DNA of 64,000 bases from Lineus longissimus (taxonomy: Eukaryota > Nemertea > Pilidiophora > Heteronemertea > Lineidae), in assembly GCF_910592395.1 (NCBI RefSeq), contig NC_088309.1, forward strand, positions 18,728,599-18,792,598, read 5' to 3'. Within the stretch, counting starts at the first letter, position 1. Each line of letters begins with the position of its first letter. A program made the translations under genes and the position numbers. Below the pieces are notes generated by a model. It was not told the origin of the DNA and did no database searches. It worked only from the letters and a program-made list of their open reading frames with translations. This document shows positions 58,276 through 64,000 of the stretch, piece by piece.

Positions 58276-58720
58276 CGACGTAAACATTATGAAGAAAGTA
58301 TATAGCCATCGCTGTCGGTTATGCAACATTTTTCTTCTATTCCATCAACAATTCGCTGTGAATATCCATGGAGACGAAATGGGATTTGTCATTATGCTCA
58401 TCTTTCCTGAGGCATTTTGTCATAAAGGGCTTTGTTTATCAAACCTGGTAACCATGCAGGAATACGAATTTCCTAAAACCATAGTTTCGTATTCTAAAAC
58501 TGTGGGTGTTATTAACCCAGGCCAACCAACCTACAAAATACCTTGAAATAGCTGATAATCTATTATACATTTTTGACAATTTTTGATACGAAACTTTAGG
58601 AAAACTTCAAGTTTTGAATCTGCAATGGTTTGGGAAATAAGCCAAACATTGAAATGTTCTGTAATGTTAGTACAAGTTAGCCGGTAAACATATTATAGCC
58701 TGTATGAACAGACTAATACA
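58276..58720. other. No recognisable feature
   Basis: An 85-codon frame at 58,289 has no signature. Confidence 0.3.
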
Positions 58721-59045
58721 TTTGCCCTTTGTTTCGCTTTTTCTGTTGGTTTAAATTCGATGGCGTGTGGCAAATTAGTTTGCCTTTTGTTTATCGATGT
58801 TTGTATTGGTTTAACTTCGAAGAGACATGTGGCCATTATCAAGCTTGTCTTTTGCTAATTGTTGTGTTTTTTAATGTTAGTTTTATTTCGAAGAGAGGCC
58901 ATCTAAGTTTGTCATTTCTGTCTTTGTTTATGTTGGAAAGGTTTAACTTCGAAGTAATATGTGGCAAATTAATTTTTCCTTTTGCTTATCTTGGTGATCT
59001 TGGTTTAACTTTTATCGGCAAGTCAAGGTTCCCTTTGTCAATTTT
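58721..59045. repeat. Degenerate tandem array, about 64-bp unit, five copies
   Basis: Units begin TTTGCCTTTTG or similar at about 58,721, 58,779, 58,844, 58,908 and 58,973. They share TTGGTTTAACTTCGAAG in the middle and GTGGCAAATTA at the end. The 112-codon Phe/Leu-rich frame across the array is a by-product. Confidence 0.85.
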
Positions 59046-61170
59046 TTGTTTATGTTACTGCAGTTGATTACTGCAGTAGTAGTGTCATCAATTATTTACT
59101 TTTAAAATCAATGCTTTGCGTAAGGAAAGAAATTTTACCGATTTCCGATCAATTGGCTCAATATAATTATGGTCATCTAATGATAAACAACAACGGTTTT
59201 CAATATCCTGTAACCAGTTCACGAAATAGGCAAAAAACCGGTCGAATTGAAAATAAAACGCCCGTGAAAATTTTGCAGTTGACAGTATAACCTTTTCACT
59301 TTCACAGAGTTTTATCGTGAACGTCGCTGTTCTCAACCTTCCTATAGTCTACGAGTGTGACTGACATGCAATGTCGAAATACATGTACTTGTACAAGGAA
59401 CACTATCAACACTCGTGGACTTACAGTGTAAAGGACTTAAAGAATTATATTGCTTGAATTATACATGTATATTCATTTCGTACAGTAACAGCTGTATTTC
59501 ACTGTTGAGTGTATTTCACTGAAGTTTGAAATTCGGTAGAGTAGGCCTATATAAATTAAGCGAGATATCGAAGTACATGTATTTTGATTTCGGCTCTTGC
59601 CGATCTTTTGAGCATCATACATGTACATGTAGTCTGTACATTTGATGCACGTTTCTTCAATGAGAGTTCTGTTAACTACATGTATAATCATCATGGTTTA
59701 AAATCTTCCTAACGGATCCAAGTTCGACTCTGTTTGAGCATGCAAATGACGTGATGGGTTCGATCAAAATTAATATTGAAAGAGGAAGGAGGACCCTTTT
59801 CACGAGAACGTGACCGAATTCTCGATTGTCACTAAAGCCCTGAGATAACATCTCTTTCACCAAATCAAGACGTAAAATTAACAAACCATCTAATTCGCTT
59901 TATAATCAGGATGTTGTTAATAAATATTTATTCTCCCGAAAATCCTGATTTTGTGAATCATGTGACAAAAACCTGCGCAAATACCATACAAATAACTGGT
60001 AAATGGTATACAACATATCATGTTGAAAATAGAAATCTGTAACTAAAGACCTTTTGTAAGGTATCGATTTACACTGTGCCCTGATGATACGAATCTTGCA
60101 ACAGCATTAAGTAGGCCAATGATTATTCTCTCACTGGGTGCGAGCTTAAGCCTTTCATTGGCAAAGGCCTTTCACCGGTTCAGCGGAAACTGCCAGAGTG
60201 CTTCAAGACGACGTCACGACATAATGCGATGTTTCGGGGAGAAGAGGACACGAATTTCGCTGATACCGCACAGTCTCCGATAATTCAAGACTTTTAGATG
60301 TATAAAAACGAGAAAAAAACAATGTAGACTATAATTCGAGGATTGTTTTTCGTAGAATTAGATAAGGATGCAGATTTTGACTTTGTCACTTTTTGCTATC
60401 TTCTTCGCATGTTGGAATGTATTTCCTACTGCGAACCATTCTTAGGAGACAATCGAAATTTCGTCACTATTTGAAGGTAAGTCGAGAAACTGGCAATATG
60501 TTTGGGTCTTGGGAAGGCTTCGAATTATCAAAACAATTTTCGACAATTCGAAGTGACAAGTATGGTCTTTGGGCTTATAGGCGAGGGCAACGGCGTCAGG
60601 GGAGCGAACAACCCCTTTCTGTGAGAAACTGGTTGAATTTAAACGTACTTTTTTATTAAAAATACGACCCCCTCCACTTGAATCCTGGTTACGCCTCTGT
60701 TTCGCGTTCAGTAAAATTCAGAAAGTTCAGAAAATTGCGAAAACATATTTTGATAGAAAAAACCGAAAGAAATTTCGTATTCCTCCAAAACTGGAATGTC
60801 TGGCTACAGACGTCGGTGACCAAAATAAAAATCGTATTGGAGTGATTGTTTTTATTGGTACAGCAATTTATGCCGTAATTTCGTTAGTAAATTTATTATA
60901 CCAGAGATGGTGTCCTATACATGTAATCAATTTACGTAATTAACACCAACTTTGTAGTAAATGCTCTCGACGCATTTCAGTGTTGCTACAAATTTGTCTG
61001 TATTGTCGCAGTATCTGGCTAAAAGATATAATAACGGCACAAACACGCCGCGATACATCGTAACTCTTACTTTTGTACATTTCTATATCATTTTTATGTT
61101 ATGTACATTTCTATATTATATCGTCAGCCTCATAAAATAAATGCCGTTATTTTTTGCTAAATTGATATTT
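59046..61170. other. No gene recognised
   Basis: Frames of 70-88 codons without signatures; several ACATGTA words near 59,380-59,690. Confidence 0.35.
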
Positions 61171-61171
61171 T

Positions 61172-61583
61172 CGCCTAAGTCAGCTGTTTACCATAGAGTC
61201 ACCTGTGGTAAAAGTGCTTAACGCAATGTCTCATCTCCTGGTGTGTAGGAATGTCAATGGAATAGTTGCCGAAGTCAAGCTGGGGACTTAGGCAGATTTA
61301 CCTTATGCCTAAATCAAAGAAATGCAGTTTTACATCAAGCTACATGGCCGCCAGAAACAGCACACTCAAGAAAAAACCTCGCAATTAATGCACTTATTTC
61401 TGTCTTCAGTTAACTCTCAAATGGTAAGTTGGAAAAGATACTACAATAACTTTGAGGTGGATGTAAAACCCACAGGCTGGACTTTTTGATATGCCTAAGT
61501 CATGGCTTTCTCAAATCAAATTGCCTAAGTCCGATGTAAAACTGCCTAAGTCGCATTTGAATATTTGTCAAGCTGCCTAAGTC
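61172..61583. promoter_or_regulatory. Cluster of TGCCTAAGTC decamers
   Basis: Plus-strand copies are at 61,172 (first base C), 61,492, 61,522, 61,543 and 61,574, with a minus-strand copy at 61,285. Near-copies are at 61,268 (GCCGAAGTC) and 61,306 (TGCCTAAATC). Spacings between the last four are 30, 21 and 31 bases, and the two at 61,285/61,306 are 21 apart, close to whole DNA turns. This looks like an array of protein-binding sites, either of a regulatory region or the subterminal repeats of a mobile element. No terminal repeats were found to decide between them. Confidence 0.6.
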
Positions 61584-62369
61584 AATTTGACCCGTTATGT
61601 ATTTAAACACCAGTAAGACATACAATCAATGTCATGTTTTTAAATATTATTCTTGGTTAGTTGCAAAAAAAATTTAAATAGTTAGGAAATGAATAAGTTT
61701 TTTCCATTTTTCTCAAAAGTATTACTTGGGCAATTATTTCATGAGGGTGACGATATGTTTAATTCAAATCAATCTCAATGTAACTTATTCCATGGTATGG
61801 CTTCAGGCTGGAACTATAGGCCTATAATATATTACATCTTTTGCAGCTCAACGAGATCGAATAAATCGAAAATGACTCGATTTATAGGCGACTAATTCAC
61901 TTTTTTTTGATGTGACAATTCTTCAAAAGGTTAATTATTCAAAAATGTGAATTATACAAAAAAAATATATAGGCTTATTAGCACATGTGTGATAGAAATC
62001 TATTATTTTATAGTTGCCGAGCTGTTTAGTTAAGGAAGTGTTTGATGCTTTATTTCGCTTTATTTCACTGACTTATCGATACGGAATGATGACATGTTGA
62101 CGAAGACGTTAGAAACTAAAGTCGAGCAAAAGTACGATATTTGAATTGCATGTCGGCTAAAAAAAGTCATCAATTGAACATTCATACCCGTTCATACACT
62201 CATACCCGGGTTCGTAATAGAATTGTGGCTCGTGTCGAAAAAAAAACATTTCCAAATTTCTGAAAGGCCTGACCATTTTGATCCTCCCAAAGTCTGAAAT
62301 TTCAAGATTCAATTGGGGAGAGGGAAGTCGGGTGAATTTTAGACGTTTTCTTAACTTTTACCATCGATT
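61584..62369. other. No gene recognised
   Basis: AT-rich, short frames. Confidence 0.35.
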
Positions 62370-62370
62370 C

Positions 62371-62419
62371 CTTTCTCCTTCTTCTTCTTCCTCTTCTTCT
62401 TTTTCTTCTTCTTCCTTTC
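62371..62419. repeat. TTC/TCC trinucleotide microsatellite
   Basis: About 50 bases of pure pyrimidine on the plus strand, mainly CTT and TCC units. Such purine-pyrimidine strands can form triplex (H-) DNA. The Ser-rich and Lys-rich frames across it are by-products. Confidence 0.9.
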
Positions 62420-63354
62420 AAAGATCTGTCGTGTCATCAAGGTCTGGTCTAATTCTCCATCATGCGACATTGACTTTAAATAGTCGTTCGAGAAGTCGGG
62501 GAAATTTTCAAAAAAGGCATCGATAAAGTACATGTCTTACTTCGTCGTTCGTAGCTCTTCGTAAGGTTTGCGAAACCTGCCTGCGAATTATATATTTACA
62601 AATTTTTAATATTTTTTTTTTATGTTGAGTCGGCCTACTTCGTGTTACTAACAAGTTGCAGCAGGGACATTTAGGCAGAAAGCACAGTGTTTGCCTGAGG
62701 AAATTTTACTTTTGGGTTGTGCAGCATATACATACACACCCCGAGCATCTAAAAAGAAAATCCGTCATTTCCAATACTTTGCATAAATGATAAATATTCA
62801 CTGCATAATCGATTTTTTTTCGGTTCAAGGCATTGTGATCTGGGCAAAAATGCTGCAACATGCATCATGGAAAGGTGTTTTTATTCGTCGTGTTATTCGC
62901 AACGAGAAAACATTGTATCGTACCTACACAGTAACACTTAATGTATATAGAACAATCGGTGGTAGAAATGGGTGGAAGGCAAACTTTACATACATATTCT
63001 TACTGGCGGGTATACCTTTTTATCATGCTTCCAGAAAAAAACAATATGGTTAGTTTCCGTCACATTCATTTCTACCGAGTTTCGTCACGCCAAAAGAGTG
63101 CGCAACCTCTCTAATAAGACTTCCGCTGCGCATAAAAATACTAGTTCCACCGGGAAAAAAAAGATTGAAATGAAAGACATTTCTGGCCATGTACCTTGTT
63201 CCTATCTCTGGTATCGCCCTACATGTAGGAGCGAGTAACCATGATATCGGGGCCGCTCCGAAGGATGGTTCAAATCGGTGCCTAGATTTTTCGAAGCAGG
63301 TCAATTTCATGATTTGTGTTCTTCCAACTTTGCAATGGTTGCCAGTTGCCCCAA
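62420..63354. other. No gene recognised
   Basis: Overlapping 88-codon plus frames near 62,787-63,238 and part of a 147-codon minus frame; none has a recognisable signature. Confidence 0.35.
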
Positions 63355-63705
63355 AGAGCACTGCTTGATAGATCTTAATGGGCATTTTAGGTTGTAAATG
63401 CGTGCGTACCCGGTTAGACGCCAGTATGGCCGGTGCGCTCCGTCTTCGGTCAGGTTTTATATCGGAGTTTCCGTCTCCTAGTCTGGTTGCCATAACCCGG
63501 CTGAAGAGCCCAGACTACCCGGTTACTCCTAGGTGACCAGTCACATGTGTGTCTAGTTACCTGGGAGACATAGTTTCCGCTAGGCAATGCTAGGAGAAAG
63601 CTTGTCGGCCGTTGACCCTATGACGAGCTCATCCGCCCTGAGTGACTAGTAACCTTGATTTCTAGTCACCCACCTGAAACAGGTGGCACTGGATAGATCT
63701 TAATA
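63355..63705. repeat. Pair of GCACTGnnTGATAGATCTTAA-like words about 330 bp apart
   Basis: AGCACTGCTTGATAGATCTT (63,357) and GGCACTGGATAGATCTTAAT (63,685) share the same 3' block. The segment between has CCTAGGTGACCAGTCAC / GAGTGACTAGTAACC-type words that partly repeat. It may be a small retroposon or a local duplication. Confidence 0.4.
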
Positions 63706-63788
63706 AAATACATATATTACATGTATATAACTCACGCAATATGTTTTCATCCTTAAACTGATTTCTCCTTCGTCTTTTTTACTTACAG

Positions 63789-64000
63789 TATGCTGATTGG
63801 ACCCAAAAGAGGAAAAGGATGAATGCACAGCACGCAGCCGGTCATCCCCCGCTAATCAGGGGCGTCCGCCCCACCGCCTTCAAACCGAACGCCGTACCAC
63901 GATCACTCCGCAAGCGCCGCAACCGAGTTCCCATCACCATCAAAACAGGAGCAATGCAAATGTTCATCAGCGTCGTCACGGCATGCACACTGACAGCCAT
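63789..64000 (+). CDS. 5' coding exon of a gene continuing beyond the window
   Basis: A strong acceptor, with branch-point-like ACTGAT and a pyrimidine tract ending TTACAG at 63,788, is followed by a frame open to the window end. The other two phases stop within 11 codons. The first ATG in frame is at 63,819; the exon could therefore start with 30 bases of 5' UTR or with coding sequence from an upstream exon. From that ATG the protein begins MNAQHAAGHPPLIRGV, is strongly basic (RSLRKRRNR, about residues 28-36) and then turns hydrophobic (MQMFISVVTACTLTA) at the edge. This suits a cytoplasmic tail plus signal anchor, as in Golgi type II enzymes. Codon use is distinctly GC-ending, unlike the surrounding DNA. 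The family cannot be named from 60 residues. Confidence 0.75.

Noticed and set aside
58729-59067. 112-codon Phe/Leu-rich frame that looks like a membrane protein
   Set aside because: It is a read-through of a degenerate 64-bp tandem repeat.
62278-62533. Ser-rich and Lys-rich frames
   Set aside because: Both are translations of a TTC/TCC microsatellite.
63050-63493. 147-codon minus-strand frame near the right edge
   Set aside because: No domain, signal or splice context; part lies in a segment with repeated GATAGATCTTAA words. Possible but unsupported, so not listed as a gene.

Overview
This 64 kb window is non-coding-rich animal nuclear DNA. The gene models interrupted by introns, the neuropeptide-receptor-like GPCR, the tRNA-derived SINE and the crowding of small foldback DNA transposons all point to a metazoan. 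The very frequent word TACATGTA (roughly forty copies seen by eye, mostly right of position 24,000) and the type of GPCR suggest a marine spiralian such as a mollusc, brachiopod or related worm; the exact phylum is inference. No bacterial, organellar, viral, rRNA, functional tRNA or CRISPR feature was recognised.

The only gene seen complete with confidence is a single-exon class A GPCR on the minus strand at 47,516-48,565. The right edge (63,789-64,000) holds a well-formed 5' coding exon of a gene that runs out of the window, probably a membrane-anchored protein. Weaker gene candidates are: a signal-peptide first exon with a phase-1 splice donor at 20,072-20,132; a 65-residue secreted-peptide ORF on the minus strand at 27,116-27,313; an immunoglobulin V-set-like exon or fragment on the minus strand at 36,433-36,781; a 216-codon ORF without recognisable domains at 46,769-47,419; and a CCAAT-plus-Kozak start region near 3,720-3,870.

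The rest is mobile and repetitive DNA. A 3.4 kb PIF/Harbinger transposon (14,487-17,896) carries both of its genes in convergent orientation: a Myb/SANT-like protein with one intron and a DDE transposase, each broken by in-frame stop codons. Three related non-autonomous elements that begin CACTA (9,332-10,390, 39,462-39,709 and 57,600-57,965) look like CACTA/EnSpm (CMC) derivatives with long inverted ends, and two have matching 3-bp target duplications. Other foldback elements lie at 2,864-3,370, 11,121-11,316, 13,394-13,994, 35,520-35,755 (perfect 8-bp target duplication), 52,382-52,590, 55,144-55,382 and 57,280-57,418. There are tandem arrays with units of 190, 118, 59, 18, about 185 and about 64 bp.

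Two non-coding signals stand out. A dispersed repeat at 29.2-30.2 kb twice carries a cluster of nuclear-receptor-type half-sites. At 61,172-61,583 there is a cluster of TGCCTAAGTC decamers whose spacings are close to whole helical turns. I did not find a clearly new multi-gene system; the strongest leads are these two motif arrays and the small secreted-protein candidates.
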